Below, one piece after another: positions 28,674 through 38,486 of a stretch of DNA of 64,000 nt. Under the pieces are notes generated by a model. The model ran no database searches and was not told where the DNA came from. It saw only the letters and a program-made list of their open reading frames with translations. The stretch spans positions 930,001 to 994,000 of the forward strand of contig NZ_CAEUHO010000004.1 in assembly GCF_903181435.1 (NCBI RefSeq). Direction: 5' to 3'. Made by a program: the position numbers and the translations under genes. Source of the DNA: Bacteroides acidifaciens. Its GTDB lineage: Bacteria > Bacteroidota > Bacteroidia > Bacteroidales > Bacteroidaceae. The first letter of the stretch is position 1. Each line of letters begins with the position of its first letter.

Positions 28674-30014
28674 ATGGCACAGAAACTTTGGGAGAAATCC
28701 GTACAGGTGAATAAGGATATCGAACGCTTTACGGTTGGGCGTGACCGTGAGATGGATCTTTATCTGGCTAAGCACGACGTGATTGGCTCTATGGCTCACA
28801 TTACGATGCTCGAGAGCATCGGCTTGCTGACAAAAGAAGAACTGGAACAGTTGCTGGCTGAATTGAAGAATATTTATGCTTCGGCTGAGAGTGGGGAATT
28901 TGTTATAGAAGATGGGGTGGAGGATGTACATTCCCAAGTGGAATTGATGTTGACCCGTCGTTTAGGTGACATAGGAAAGAAGATTCATAGCGGTCGTTCG
29001 CGAAATGACCAGGTATTGCTGGACTTGAAACTTTTTACCCGTACGCAAATTAAGGAAATAGCCGAAGCCGTAGAACAGCTCTTTCATGTGTTGGCTCGCC
29101 AAAGTGAACGGTACAAGAATGTGCTGATGCCGGGATATACGCATTTGCAGATTGCAATGCCCTCTTCTTTCGGATTATGGTTTGGTGCTTATGCTGAGAG
29201 TTTGGTAGATGATATGCTGTTTTTGCAAGCCGCATTTAAAATGTGTAACCGCAATCCATTGGGTTCTGCTGCCGGATATGGTTCGTCTTTCCCGTTGAAC
29301 CGTACAATGACAACCGAACTGCTAGGTTTTGACTCTATGAACTACAATGTGGTGTACGCACAAATGGGACGTGGAAAGCTGGAACGTAATGTTGCTTTTG
29401 CATTGGCTACGATTGCCGGTACAATTTCCAAACTGGCTTTTGATGCCTGTATGTTCAATAGTCAGAATTTTGGTTTTGTAAAGTTGCCGGATGATTGTAC
29501 TACGGGATCCAGTATTATGCCCCATAAGAAAAATCCGGATGTGTTTGAACTCACACGTGCCAAATGTAATAAACTGCAATCGCTTCCCCAGCAGATTATG
29601 ATGATTGCCAACAATCTGCCTTCCGGTTATTTCCGTGATTTGCAGATTATCAAAGAGGTGTTCTTGCCTGCTTTTCAGGAATTGAAGGACTGTCTGCAGA
29701 TGACAACCTACATTATGGACGAGATTAAAGTAAACGAACATATTCTTGATGATGATAAGTATCTGCTTATTTTTAGTGTAGAAGAGGTGAATCGTTTGGC
29801 ACGCGAAGGTATGCCTTTCCGTGATGCATATAAGAAGGTAGGCTTGGATATTGAGGCAGGTAAATTCTCTCATAGCAAAGAAGTACATCATACACATGAA
29901 GGCAGCATTGGCAACCTTTGCAATGCAGAGATTTCCGCTCTGATGCAGCAAGTGGTTGACGGATTCAATTTCTGTGGGATGGAGAAGGCAGAGAAAATGC
30001 TGCTTGGAAGATAA
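28674..30014 (+). CDS. argH: Argininosuccinate lyase
   Basis: Last step of arginine synthesis, splitting argininosuccinate into arginine and fumarate. The 446-residue protein belongs to the fumarase/aspartase superfamily: VEDVHSQVELMLTRRLGDIG, KIHSGRSRNDQVLLDLKLF, YTHLQIAMPSSFGLWFGAYA, and the signature loop GSSIMPHKKNPDVFELTRAK with the catalytic Ser. The C-terminal helix set (FRDLQIIKEVFLPAF) is complete. Length is near the usual 450-460. In the same window argF' lies 15 kb away, so arginine genes are scattered, as is common in Bacteroides. Confidence 0.96.
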   Translation: MAQKLWEKSVQVNKDIERFTVGRDREMDLYLAKHDVIGSMAHITMLESIGLLTKEELEQLLAELKNIYASAESGEFVIEDGVEDVHSQVELMLTRRLGDIGKKIHSGRSRNDQVLLDLKLFTRTQIKEIAEAVEQLFHVLARQSERYKNVLMPGYTHLQIAMPSSFGLWFGAYAESLVDDMLFLQAAFKMCNRNPLGSAAGYGSSFPLNRTMTTELLGFDSMNYNVVYAQMGRGKLERNVAFALATIAGTISKLAFDACMFNSQNFGFVKLPDDCTTGSSIMPHKKNPDVFELTRAKCNKLQSLPQQIMMIANNLPSGYFRDLQIIKEVFLPAFQELKDCLQMTTYIMDEIKVNEHILDDDKYLLIFSVEEVNRLAREGMPFRDAYKKVGLDIEAGKFSHSKEVHHTHEGSIGNLCNAEISALMQQVVDGFNFCGMEKAEKMLLGR

Positions 30015-30059
30015 AATGGGCTTTCGGAGGATAGTTTTTTAAACTTTCCTTCGAAAAGA

Positions 30060-30091
30060 TTTGGCAGAAACAAGTAAACTGCTTATCTTTG
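30060..30091 (+). promoter_or_regulatory. tRNA promoter (TTTG-N20-TATCTTTG)
   Basis: TTTG (30060-30063) and TATCTTTG (30084-30091) are exactly 20 bp apart, a perfect Bacteroidota promoter, 16 bp before the first tRNA. The -7 box is the same eight bases found inside each CRISPR repeat. Confidence 0.85.
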
Positions 30092-30107
30092 CACCCGTTG
30101 AAAAAAC

Positions 30108-30180
30108 GCGGAAATAGCTCAGTTGGTAGAGCATAACCTTGCCAAGGTTAGGGTCGCGAGTTCGAGTCTCGTTTTCCGCT
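30108..30180 (+). tRNA. tRNA-Gly (anticodon GCC)
   Basis: The 73-nt cloverleaf has acceptor arms GCGGAAA/TTTCCGC, D-arm AGCTCAGTTGGTAGAGC, anticodon arm ACCTTGCCAAGGT with GCC at the tip, and T-arm GCGAGTTCGAGTCTCG. The discriminator base is T. CCA is not encoded. It shares a promoter and transcript with tRNA-Leu 16 bp downstream. Confidence 0.95.
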
Positions 30181-30196
30181 CTTTCTTTGAAAGGAT

Positions 30197-30280
30197 GCTC
30201 GAATGGTGGAATGGTAGACACGAAGGACTTAAAATCCTTTGGCCATTGCGGCTGTGCGGGTTCAAGTCCCGCTTCGAGTA
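30197..30280 (+). tRNA. tRNA-Leu (anticodon UAA)
   Basis: The 84-nt class II tRNA has acceptor arms GCTCGAA/TTCGAGT (with a G-U first pair), anticodon arm AAGGACTTAAAATCCTT with TAA, a long variable arm (TGGCCATTGCGGCTGT), and T-arm GCGGGTTCAAGTCCCGC. The discriminator base A fits leucine. CCA is not encoded. Confidence 0.93.
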
Positions 30281-30294
30281 CGAGTATTCTTTAG

Positions 30295-30335
30295 AGGCTT
30301 TATGAATCATTGATTCATGAAGCCTTTTTTATTTT
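30295..30335 (+). terminator. Terminator after the tRNA pair
   Basis: Arms AGGCTTTATGAATCA (30295-30309) and TGATTCATGAAGCCT (30311-30325) pair with one wobble; a T-run follows. The next 220 bp up to the sigma factor gene are A/T-rich with no other recognised feature. Confidence 0.88.
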
Positions 30336-30553
30336 TTTTATGGGTGTACTATATACATTTGATTCCTTTATGGGAATCTATAGTATGGTTGTTTAAGAAA
30401 ATAAATAAATCAAATTTAAGTGGCATTATTTTTTTATTGTGTTATTAATCTTTTATTTTGCTTTTAGATTATAATTGCAATTTAATATTACACTGGTTGA
30501 TCCTTTGTACTGGGATGTTTGATTTTATTGTTAACACTGGAAATACTAGAGAG

Positions 30554-31105
30554 ATGGAAAATAACGACAGGCAGATCGAATTAAAATTTCAGAGGTTTTT
30601 TACTGCTAACTTTCCTAAAGTAAAAAACTTTGCTCAGATGCTTCTAAAATCAGAAGCGGAGGCAGAAGATGTGGCTCAGGATGTTTTCTGTAAACTCTGG
30701 TTGCAACCTGAGATATGGTTGGATACTGACAGGGATTTGGACAATTACATTTTTATAATGACCAGGAATATTGTTTTGAATATTTTCAAACACCAGCAAA
30801 TAGAACAGGAATATCAAGATGAAGTTATCGAAAAGACTATTCTTTATGAGTTGACAGATAAAGAGGAGGTTTTGAATAATGTATATTATAAAGAAATGCT
30901 GATGATTATTCAACTGACCCTGGAGAAAATGCCGAAGCGTAGGAGGCTAATATTCGAACTTAGCCGTTTTAGGGGGCTGAGTCATAAGGAAATTGCTGAT
31001 AAGCTTGATGTTTCCATTCGTACAATAGAGCATCAGGTCTATCTGGCGTTAATTGAATTGAAGAAGATACTTATCTTATTTATTTTTTTTCTCAAATATT
31101 TTTAA
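30554..31105 (+). CDS. ECF sigma factor of PUL module 1
   Basis: FecI-type extracytoplasmic-function sigma factor expected to switch on module 1 when its SusC detects glycan. I start at ATG 30554 (MENNDRQIELKFQRFFTANF); the open frame extends upstream but that part lacks protein character. The 183 residues show sigma region 2 (LLKSEAEAEDVAQDVFCKLW) and region 4 with helix-turn-helix (RRLIFELSRFRGLSHKEIAD, then KLDVSIRTIEHQVYLALIEL). The C-terminus ends in a hydrophobic ILFIFFLKYF tail, slightly unusual. A FecR anti-sigma gene follows 60 bp downstream, then susC, which is the classic order for trans-envelope signalling. Confidence 0.9.
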   Translation: MENNDRQIELKFQRFFTANFPKVKNFAQMLLKSEAEAEDVAQDVFCKLWLQPEIWLDTDRDLDNYIFIMTRNIVLNIFKHQQIEQEYQDEVIEKTILYELTDKEEVLNNVYYKEMLMIIQLTLEKMPKRRRLIFELSRFRGLSHKEIADKLDVSIRTIEHQVYLALIELKKILILFIFFLKYF

Positions 31106-31165
31106 GTAGTCTGTGCGGAGTAGTTGTATTTAGTATATAAAGCCCCAAAAAGAAAGAAAAGGTTT

Positions 31166-32149
31166 ATGAAAAACTATATTCAACAACTCGTAGAATTATT
31201 CGGAAACAATGATTATTCAGCTGGTACACGAAAGAAAGTACAACGATGGCTGGCTGATGAAGAGCATGTTGACGAAAAGGATGAAGCACTCCGTATGCTT
31301 TGGAAGCAGGCAAAGGAACGGGAACTACCCAATGGAATGCAACAATCAATACGCCAAATGCAACAAAATATAGGACTAAAGCCTGTTTCTCATAAGAATT
31401 ATCAGCTATTTGTATGGAGAGCAGCGGCTATTCTCTTATTGGCTGTATCATCTGTTTCTGTTTATCTGATGTTGGAAAAAGATCGGCCTGTAAAAGATTT
31501 GGTGGAGTGTTATATACCAACAGCGGAGATTCACGAACTTACCTTGCCTGACGGCACACATGTCATGTTGAATTCCAAAAGTACCTTATTATATCCGGAG
31601 CAGTTCAACGGAAAGACGCGAAGTGTATATTTGATAGGTGAGGCTAATTTTAAAGTGAAACCGGATAAGAAACATCCTTTTATTGTAAAAGCTAACGATT
31701 ATCAAGTAACTGCTTTAGGTACGGAATTTAATGTGAACGCTTATCCGGAAAGTAATGAGTTGATTGCCACTTTGCTGGAAGGAAGTGTAAAGGTGGAGTT
31801 CAATAATCTGATATCTAATGTTATTCTAAAACCTAATGAACAATTAATATATAACAAGCATACAAAAGAACATAACTTGCGATTGCCAGAAATAGATGAT
31901 GTGACAGCATGGCAGCGTGGGGAATTGGTCTTTAGTAATATGCATCTGGAAGATATTTTCACAAGTCTGGAACGTAAATTCCCTTATGCCTTTGTTTATA
32001 GTCTTCATAGTATGAAGAAGAATACCTATAGTTTCCGCTTTCAAAACCAAGCAAATCTGGAAGAGATTATGGGCATTATATCACAGGTAGTGGGAGATGT
32101 AAACTATGTTATTAAAGGAAATAAATGCTATATAACCAATAAGAAATAA
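31166..32149 (+). CDS. FecR-family anti-sigma factor of PUL module 1
   Basis: Inner-membrane anti-sigma that holds the ECF sigma factor and passes on the signal from SusC. I start at ATG 31166 (MKNYIQQLVELFGNNDYSAG), giving 327 residues. The cytoplasmic part (1-82) ends at a transmembrane helix near residues 88-108 (WRAAAILLLAVSSVSVYLML). The periplasmic FecR domain follows: EIHELTLPDGTHVMLNSKST, VYLIGEANFKVKPDKKHPFI, ALGTEFNVNAYPE; then a C-terminal DUF4974-type domain (GELVFSNMHLEDIFTSLERK). The gene lies between its sigma factor and susC of the same module. Confidence 0.92.
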   Translation: MKNYIQQLVELFGNNDYSAGTRKKVQRWLADEEHVDEKDEALRMLWKQAKERELPNGMQQSIRQMQQNIGLKPVSHKNYQLFVWRAAAILLLAVSSVSVYLMLEKDRPVKDLVECYIPTAEIHELTLPDGTHVMLNSKSTLLYPEQFNGKTRSVYLIGEANFKVKPDKKHPFIVKANDYQVTALGTEFNVNAYPESNELIATLLEGSVKVEFNNLISNVILKPNEQLIYNKHTKEHNLRLPEIDDVTAWQRGELVFSNMHLEDIFTSLERKFPYAFVYSLHSMKKNTYSFRFQNQANLEEIMGIISQVVGDVNYVIKGNKCYITNKK

Positions 32150-32196
32150 ACCTGTTGTAAAACCTATTTAAATTGAAAATACTATGTGAAAAAGTA

Positions 32197-32224
32197 TCCG
32201 GAAGGAATGCCCGTTCCTTCCGGA
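32197..32224 (+). promoter_or_regulatory. Leader hairpin before SusC of module 1
   Basis: Perfect 11-bp arms TCCGGAAGGAA (32197-32207) and TTCCTTCCGGA (32214-32224), six-base loop, 48 bp after the FecR stop and 89 bp before susC. No T-run follows, so a simple terminator is unlikely; it may be an RNA-processing or regulatory structure between regulator and transporter genes. Confidence 0.5.
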
Positions 32225-32312
32225 TGTGAAATCAAGTTCTCCTTAATATTAGCGTGTATTGACGCTATTCTGAATGATCCTAGAATAATAACCAAATTAA
32301 CTAATACTAAAG

Positions 32313-35300
32313 ATGCTACAAATTTACGAAAAAATAGCAGAACAAATAGTTCATAAGCGAGGCTTTCTCACTTTTTTAAGTCTATTGTTACTAACATCTA
32401 CCCTTGCTTTTGCTCAAAGTGGTAATAAAATTACTATTCAGCAGAAGAATATCACTGTTGTTGATGCTCTGAAAACTGTAGAAAAACAGTCGAAAATGTC
32501 TATTAACTACAGTGACTCCGAATTGAAAGGAAAAGAAATAGCAAATCTTAATTTGCAAAATGTTGCTGTATCGGCGGCACTTGATGTAATCCTGAAAGGA
32601 ACAGGTTTCGCCTATCAAATTCAAGGTAATTATATTATAATCACTGAGAAGAAACCTGCAGTTGCAACACAAACTGTGAAGGATATCAAAGGGAAAGTTG
32701 TTGATGAGAGCGGTGAACCACTAATTGGAGTTAACATTTCAGTGGATGGCAATTCGACCGGTACAATTACCGATTTTGATGGAAACTTTGCAATAAAGGC
32801 TTCAGACAACTCTACATTGAAAGTATCTTATATAGGATATGCCACTCAAATGGTGCCTGTTTCTAAAAAAGATTTCTATCCGGTTGTAATGAAGCAGGAT
32901 ACAGAAGTGCTCGATGAAGTTGTTGTAACGGCATTGGGTATCAAACGTGCAGAAAAGGCGTTGTCTTACAATGTACAACAAGTCAAGGGAGATGCTTTGA
33001 CTACGGTAAAAGATGCTAACTTCGTAAACTCGCTGAACGGTAAGATAGCCGGAGTGAGTATTAACAAAAGTGCTAGTGGAGTTGGTGGTGCGACACGTGT
33101 TGTAATGCGTGGTGCAAAATCTATCGAAGGTGATAACAATGCTTTGTATGTGGTGGACGGTATTCCTTTGTTCAATACCAATATGGGAAATACCGACAGT
33201 GGTATTATGGGTGAAGGTAAGGCCGGAACAGAAGGAATCGCCGACTTCAATCCCGAAGATATTGAAAGTCTTTCTGTTTTGAGTGGTCCTTCGGCTGCTG
33301 CGTTGTATGGTAGTAGTGCCGCTAACGGTGTAATTTTGATTACCACTAAAAAAGGAAAAGAAGGAAAACTTTCAGTGCAGTTCTCTTCTTCTTCAGAGTT
33401 CAGCAAAGCTTATATGACTCCTGAGTTTCAAAATACGTATGGTAACAAAAAAGATATGTATGAAAGCTGGGGTGAGAAACTGTTGACTCCTACAAGCTAT
33501 GATCCCAAGAAGGATTTCTTTAATACCGGAACAAACTTTATTAATTCGGTTACGTTGACCACCGGTACGAAATCGAATCAGACTTTTGCTTCTGTTTCTT
33601 CTACCAATTCCAAAGGTATTGTGCCTAATAATGAATATGAACGTTTGAATTTAACAATCCGTAATACGGCAACTTTCCTTAATGATAAATTACAACTCGA
33701 TTTAGGTGCGTCGTATGTGAAACAGAAAGACAAGAATATGGTATCGCAAGGACAATATTGGAATCCGGTGATGGCCGCCTATTTGTTCCCTCGTGGTGAA
33801 GACTTTAATGGAATTAAGTCATTCGAACATTTCGATGAAAGCCGCCAACTTCCGGTTCAGTATTGGCCGGTAGCAGATCCGGTATATGCTTCACAGAACC
33901 CTTACTGGACTGCTTACCGCAATGTAGCTACGAATAAAAAGAGTCGTTATATGTTCAACGTAGGGTTGACTTATAATATTACCGATTGGTTGAATGCGAC
34001 AGCCCGTTTCAGAATGGATGATACACATGTATTGTTTGAACGCAAGATTTACGCTTCATCCGACGATAAGTTTGCGGAAGGAAAGAAAGGACTGTATGGA
34101 TACAATAACTATGAAGACCGCCAGGAATATGCCGACTTTATGTTGAACGTAAATAAACATATTGCTGATTTTAGTATTTCTGCCAATGCGGGTTGGAACT
34201 ATTCTAACTATTGGGCATTGGAGAGAGGATACAAAGGAACATTATTGGGAGTGCCCAATAAATTTGCGGCTTCTAATATCGATCCGGCTAATGGTCGTAT
34301 CTCAGAAAAGGGTGGTGATAGTCGTGTGCGTAATCATGCTGTTTTTGCCAATTTGGAACTTGGTTGGAAGAGTATGCTTTATTTGACGCTGACCGGACGT
34401 AATGACTGGAATTCACGTTTGGTGAATACCGATGAAGAATCTTTCTTCTATCCCTCAATCGGTCTGTCCGGGATTATTTCCGAGATGGTCAAATTGCCCG
34501 AATTTATCTCGTACCTGAAAGTTCGCGGTTCGTATACGGAAGTCGGTGCGCCTGTATCCCGTTCGGGACTGACGCCGGGTACGGTAACTACCCCTATTGT
34601 GGGTGGTGCATTAGACCCTACCGGTATCTATCCGTTTACTGATTTCAAGGCAGAGCGTACAAAGTCATACGAATTTGGATTAAGTCTGAAGTTGTGGAAT
34701 AAATTAAGTGCGGAGGTAACCTACTATCATTCTAATACATACAATCAGACCTTCTTGGGTGATCTTCCGGAATATACTGGATACAAGCAGATTTATTTGC
34801 AGGCCGGTAATGTGGAAAATCGTGGTTGGGAGGCTTCATTAAGCTATTCCGATCGGTTTAAGTTCGGATTAGGAATCTCTTCAACATTGACATTCTCTCG
34901 TAATATAAACGAGATTAAGGAGATGGTTGAAAACTATCATACGGATTTAATGGATGAACCGATTAATATTCCGGAGGTTTTGAAGGATGGTGGTCGTGTC
35001 ATCTTGAAAGAAGGCGGAAGTATCCACGATATTTATGCCAACACCTTCTTAAAGAAAGACCACTTGGGATATGTTGAGGTAAAGAGCGACGGAACCTTTG
35101 GAATGGAAAAGGGGGACCCCGTTTATTTGGGAAAAACTTCTCCTGATTTCAATATGGGATGGAGTAATATGTTGACATACAAAGGCTTTGGACTCGGATT
35201 CCAGATCAACGGACGTTTTGGTGGCGTGGTGACCTCTTCTACAGAGGCATTGCTTGATCGTTTCGGTGTGTCCAAACGTTCGGCTGAGGCTCGTGAAGCG

Positions 35301-35642
35301 GGAGGCGTATTGTTGAAGGGACAAGGTCTGGTAGATGCGAAGTCTTATTATCAGATGACAGGTGCGGGAAATTATGAAACTTCCGGTTACTATGTATACA
35401 GTGCCACCAATATTCGTTTGCAAGAACTTACCTTTAGCTATACTATGCCTAATAAGTGGTTTGGTAACGTGTTGAAAGATGTTACAGTTTCGTTTATAGC
35501 CAACAATCCTTGGATGTTGTATTGCGAAGCTCCGTTCGATCCGGAACTGACTCCTTCCACTAGTACTTACGGACAAGGTAATGATTATTTTATGCAACCG
35601 AGTGTTCGTAGCTTTGGCTTCGGTATTAAATTTAAATTATAA
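32313..35642 (+). CDS. SusC/RagA TonB-dependent transporter of PUL module 1
   Basis: Outer-membrane importer for a complex glycan, powered by TonB. The 1109-residue protein has a signal peptide (ends STLAFAQ), an N-terminal STN signalling domain (residues about 40-115, KITIQQKNITVVDALKTVEK), a carboxypeptidase-like beta domain (IKGKVVDESGEPLIGVNISV), the SusC plug (EVLDEVVVTALGIKRAEKAL, then GAKSIEGDNNALYVVDGIPL), and a 22-strand barrel ending SVRSFGFGIKFKL. The STN domain fits the upstream sigma/anti-sigma pair: such SusC proteins contact FecR. susD follows 15 bp later. Confidence 0.95.
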   Translation: MLQIYEKIAEQIVHKRGFLTFLSLLLLTSTLAFAQSGNKITIQQKNITVVDALKTVEKQSKMSINYSDSELKGKEIANLNLQNVAVSAALDVILKGTGFAYQIQGNYIIITEKKPAVATQTVKDIKGKVVDESGEPLIGVNISVDGNSTGTITDFDGNFAIKASDNSTLKVSYIGYATQMVPVSKKDFYPVVMKQDTEVLDEVVVTALGIKRAEKALSYNVQQVKGDALTTVKDANFVNSLNGKIAGVSINKSASGVGGATRVVMRGAKSIEGDNNALYVVDGIPLFNTNMGNTDSGIMGEGKAGTEGIADFNPEDIESLSVLSGPSAAALYGSSAANGVILITTKKGKEGKLSVQFSSSSEFSKAYMTPEFQNTYGNKKDMYESWGEKLLTPTSYDPKKDFFNTGTNFINSVTLTTGTKSNQTFASVSSTNSKGIVPNNEYERLNLTIRNTATFLNDKLQLDLGASYVKQKDKNMVSQGQYWNPVMAAYLFPRGEDFNGIKSFEHFDESRQLPVQYWPVADPVYASQNPYWTAYRNVATNKKSRYMFNVGLTYNITDWLNATARFRMDDTHVLFERKIYASSDDKFAEGKKGLYGYNNYEDRQEYADFMLNVNKHIADFSISANAGWNYSNYWALERGYKGTLLGVPNKFAASNIDPANGRISEKGGDSRVRNHAVFANLELGWKSMLYLTLTGRNDWNSRLVNTDEESFFYPSIGLSGIISEMVKLPEFISYLKVRGSYTEVGAPVSRSGLTPGTVTTPIVGGALDPTGIYPFTDFKAERTKSYEFGLSLKLWNKLSAEVTYYHSNTYNQTFLGDLPEYTGYKQIYLQAGNVENRGWEASLSYSDRFKFGLGISSTLTFSRNINEIKEMVENYHTDLMDEPINIPEVLKDGGRVILKEGGSIHDIYANTFLKKDHLGYVEVKSDGTFGMEKGDPVYLGKTSPDFNMGWSNMLTYKGFGLGFQINGRFGGVVTSSTEALLDRFGVSKRSAEAREAGGVLLKGQGLVDAKSYYQMTGAGNYETSGYYVYSATNIRLQELTFSYTMPNKWFGNVLKDVTVSFIANNPWMLYCEAPFDPELTPSTSTYGQGNDYFMQPSVRSFGFGIKFKL

Positions 35643-35657
35643 TACACCTTCTTTATT

Positions 35658-37298
35658 ATGAGAAAAATGAATCATTTTAAACTATTAGCGGTGATGTGCG
35701 CAATGGCGCTATTTGCCTCATGCAATTTTGAAGAAATCAATACCAACCAATTTGAGATGAGCGACGGAGAAGGTGCGATGGATGGTTTTGAAGTCGGAGG
35801 GTTGATTACAGCTATGCAACGGACAGTGATTCCCGTAGGCACACAGGCTGATGATACAGATGTTATCAATGAATATCAAATAGCTTATCATCTATCTGCC
35901 GATAATTGGAGTGGATTTTTTGGCGAGAACAACAGTAACGGTTGGAACGCAGGTAGTAACAATACTACTTATTATTTGTTGGACAATTGGATAAAAGCGA
36001 CCTATACACAGTCTTATACCAATGCTCTTGATCCTTGGAAGAAATTGAAAATAGCGTCCGAGAAAAATGGTACGCCCGAAGTCTTTGCTTTGGCTCAAAT
36101 TCTGAAGATTTCCGCTTGGCACAAGACACTTGAAAGTTTCGGTCCGATGCCTTATTCTCATGCAGCGGACGCTACAATGAACATTCCGTTCGATTCGGAG
36201 AAAGAGGTGTATACGGCGATGTTTGAAGAATTGACCTCAGCCATTGAAGAATTAACAGAAAAGGCGGAAAATGGGGTGAATGTAATGGGTGCTTATGATG
36301 CGGTATATGCCGGAGATGCTACCAAATGGGTGAAATACGGCAATTCGCTGATGCTTCGTTTGGCTATGCGTGTCCGCTTCGCTGATGCGGAATTGGCGAA
36401 AAAGTATGCTACTCAAGCAGTAAATCATTCTATCGGCGTGATGACGGCTAAGGATGATGCGGCTCAAATGAGTCAAGGAGCAGGTATGATTTTCCGCAAC
36501 AACATTGAATGGCTGGCAGGCAACTATAATGAAGCTCGTATGGGTTCTTCCATCTTTTCTTATCTGATGGGATATGAAGACCCGCGTTTGAGCGTTTATT
36601 TTTTGCCGATGGATGGTAATGCCTCTTATGGTGTTGAGGCTTTCGACGGAAAAAAATATCAAGCAGTGCCGGCAGGGCATGCCAATGCGCAGAATGATAT
36701 CTACAAATCTTGCTCAAAGCCCAATATTCAAAGTGGAACTCCTACATATTGGCTGCGTGCATCGGAAGTTTATTTTTTGCGTGCGGAAGCAGCTTTAGTG
36801 TGGGAAGGTTTCGGCAGTGCGGATTCATGGTATAGACAGGGCATTGATATGTCTTTTCAGGAGAATGGTGTGACCGCTCCTGTAGACGATTATATGAATT
36901 CCAATTTGTCACCTCGGGCATATGTTTTTTCCCATTATCAGTATGGGCAAACACTTTCTGCTCCGTGTGAGACTACTGTCAAGTTTGAAGGGACAACTGA
37001 ACAGAAGTTGGAAAAAATTATGATTCAGAAGTGGATTGCTTTGTTTCCTAACGGACAGGAAGCATGGACGGAATGGAGAAGAACCGGTTATCCGAAGTTG
37101 AATGTCATTAAGACTTTGAAAGGAGCAGTGCAAGGCGCAACTCTTGAGGGCGGTATTCGCCGTATGATTTATCCCACCAGTTTTTCTCAGACTAACGAGG
37201 GAAGGGCTATTTATGAAGCAGCCTTGAAGTTGTTCAATAACGGTGCAGGTGGCGAAGATAAGTCTTCTACCCGTTTGTGGTGGGATTGTAAGAGATAA
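35658..37298 (+). CDS. SusD/RagB-family lipoprotein of PUL module 1
   Basis: Surface glycan-binding lipoprotein that forms the lid of its SusC partner. The 546-residue protein has a lipobox (CAMALFASCNFEEINTNQFE, Cys near residue 21), helical TPR-like scaffold segments (KIASEKNGTPEVFALAQILK), and closing motifs KIMIQKWIALFPNGQEAWTE with a C-terminal SSTRLWWDCKR. The pair QKWIALFPNGQEAW is typical of the SusD_2 (RagB-type) subfamily. It lies 15 bp after susC and 25 bp before the GH18 gene. Confidence 0.95.
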   Translation: MRKMNHFKLLAVMCAMALFASCNFEEINTNQFEMSDGEGAMDGFEVGGLITAMQRTVIPVGTQADDTDVINEYQIAYHLSADNWSGFFGENNSNGWNAGSNNTTYYLLDNWIKATYTQSYTNALDPWKKLKIASEKNGTPEVFALAQILKISAWHKTLESFGPMPYSHAADATMNIPFDSEKEVYTAMFEELTSAIEELTEKAENGVNVMGAYDAVYAGDATKWVKYGNSLMLRLAMRVRFADAELAKKYATQAVNHSIGVMTAKDDAAQMSQGAGMIFRNNIEWLAGNYNEARMGSSIFSYLMGYEDPRLSVYFLPMDGNASYGVEAFDGKKYQAVPAGHANAQNDIYKSCSKPNIQSGTPTYWLRASEVYFLRAEAALVWEGFGSADSWYRQGIDMSFQENGVTAPVDDYMNSNLSPRAYVFSHYQYGQTLSAPCETTVKFEGTTEQKLEKIMIQKWIALFPNGQEAWTEWRRTGYPKLNVIKTLKGAVQGATLEGGIRRMIYPTSFSQTNEGRAIYEAALKLFNNGAGGEDKSSTRLWWDCKR

Positions 37299-37323
37299 CC
37301 TACATGTATCATTTTTAATACAG

Positions 37324-38466
37324 ATGAAGAATATGAAATCATTAAGAAAATTGTTATATATTATTCCATTGACAGGCATGATGGTAACTTCTTGCATGGA
37401 TGTGGAGAATATTGAGATAGACCATATAGGCGGGTATGCCACAATGAACAATGCGGAGAGTGAGGCATATTATGCCAATCTGCGCGCCTATAAGGCAACT
37501 GCTTGGAATTACAATCGTCCCGTAGCTTTCGGATGGTATTCCAATTGGGCGCCTGCTGGAGCTTATCGAAGAGGATATCTTTCTGCTATGCCCGATAGTA
37601 TGGATTTTGTTTCTATGTGGAGTGGCGCTCCAGGACGTTATGAAATCACTCCGGAGCAGAAAGCAGATAAAGAGTTTGTGCAAAAGGTGAAAGGAACGAA
37701 ACTGTTGCAGGTAAGTCTGCTTTCTTATCTTGGTAAGGGTGCGACGCCAAATTCGGTATACCTCGAAGTGGAAAAACAAGCGGAGGAAGAAGGCTGGTCG
37801 GCGACTCAATTGGAAACGGCGAAGAAACAAGCCCGTTGGAAATATTGGGGATTTGAAGGTCAGTTTGAAAGTGAAAACCATTATGCATGTCTGGCGAAGT
37901 TTGCCAAAGCTTTGTGCGATTCTTTGTATGCAAACGAATGGGACGGTTATGATGTAGACTGGGAAATTGGCAGTGGTGTGTTTGATATGGATGGCACATT
38001 GAGTCAGAATAAGCATTTGATTCATTTGGTTAAAGAGATGAACAATTACATTGGCCCGAAAAGCGATCCGGAAGGTAAAGGACATAAAATGATCTGTATT
38101 GATGGAAATATTTATGGGCTTACCAGTGAATTGGATGAGTATGTCGATTATTGGATTATACAAAGTTATGGTAGTTCCAAGCCAAATCTTGATGGTTATG
38201 GCGTTGATCCTAAGAAAATAATCTGCACAGAGAACTTTGAAAAGTATGCCACTAATGGAGGTCAATTGCTGAAGCAGGCTGCTGCTATGCCGCGAGAAGG
38301 TTATAAAGGTGGAATAGGAGCTTATCGCTTCGATAATGATTATGACAATACGCCAAATTATAAATGGATGCGTCAGGCTATTCAAATCAATCAGCGGGTT
38401 TTCAATGAATGGAAAGCGATGCAAAACGAAGCGGAAAATAAACCGCAGGAAGAAGTGGACTTATAA
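37324..38466 (+). CDS. GH18 lipoprotein, predicted endo-beta-N-acetylglucosaminidase (module 1)
   Basis: Surface-exposed GH18 protein expected to cut between the two core GlcNAc residues of N-glycans, or to bind such glycans. ATG 37324 gives 380 residues with a lipobox (PLTGMMVTSCMDVENIE, Cys near residue 21). The barrel includes VAFGWYSNWAPAGAYRRGYL, FVQKVKGTKLLQVSLLSYLG and the catalytic signature EWDGYDVDWEIGSG, which keeps D-x-x-D-x-D-x-E including the acid Glu. Later YWIIQSYGSS forms the Tyr-containing strand. GH18 domains next to SusD occur in known N-glycan loci of B. thetaiotaomicron. Activity is inferred. Confidence 0.85.
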   Translation: MKNMKSLRKLLYIIPLTGMMVTSCMDVENIEIDHIGGYATMNNAESEAYYANLRAYKATAWNYNRPVAFGWYSNWAPAGAYRRGYLSAMPDSMDFVSMWSGAPGRYEITPEQKADKEFVQKVKGTKLLQVSLLSYLGKGATPNSVYLEVEKQAEEEGWSATQLETAKKQARWKYWGFEGQFESENHYACLAKFAKALCDSLYANEWDGYDVDWEIGSGVFDMDGTLSQNKHLIHLVKEMNNYIGPKSDPEGKGHKMICIDGNIYGLTSELDEYVDYWIIQSYGSSKPNLDGYGVDPKKIICTENFEKYATNGGQLLKQAAAMPREGYKGGIGAYRFDNDYDNTPNYKWMRQAIQINQRVFNEWKAMQNEAENKPQEEVDL

Positions 38467-38486
38467 AATTCTAAAACAGTAAAAAG

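Noticed and set aside
37354..38424. Long minus-strand frame opposite the module 1 GH18 gene
   Set aside because: Composition (Ile, Ser, His runs) is that of a reverse shadow; the plus strand has the lipobox and catalytic motif.
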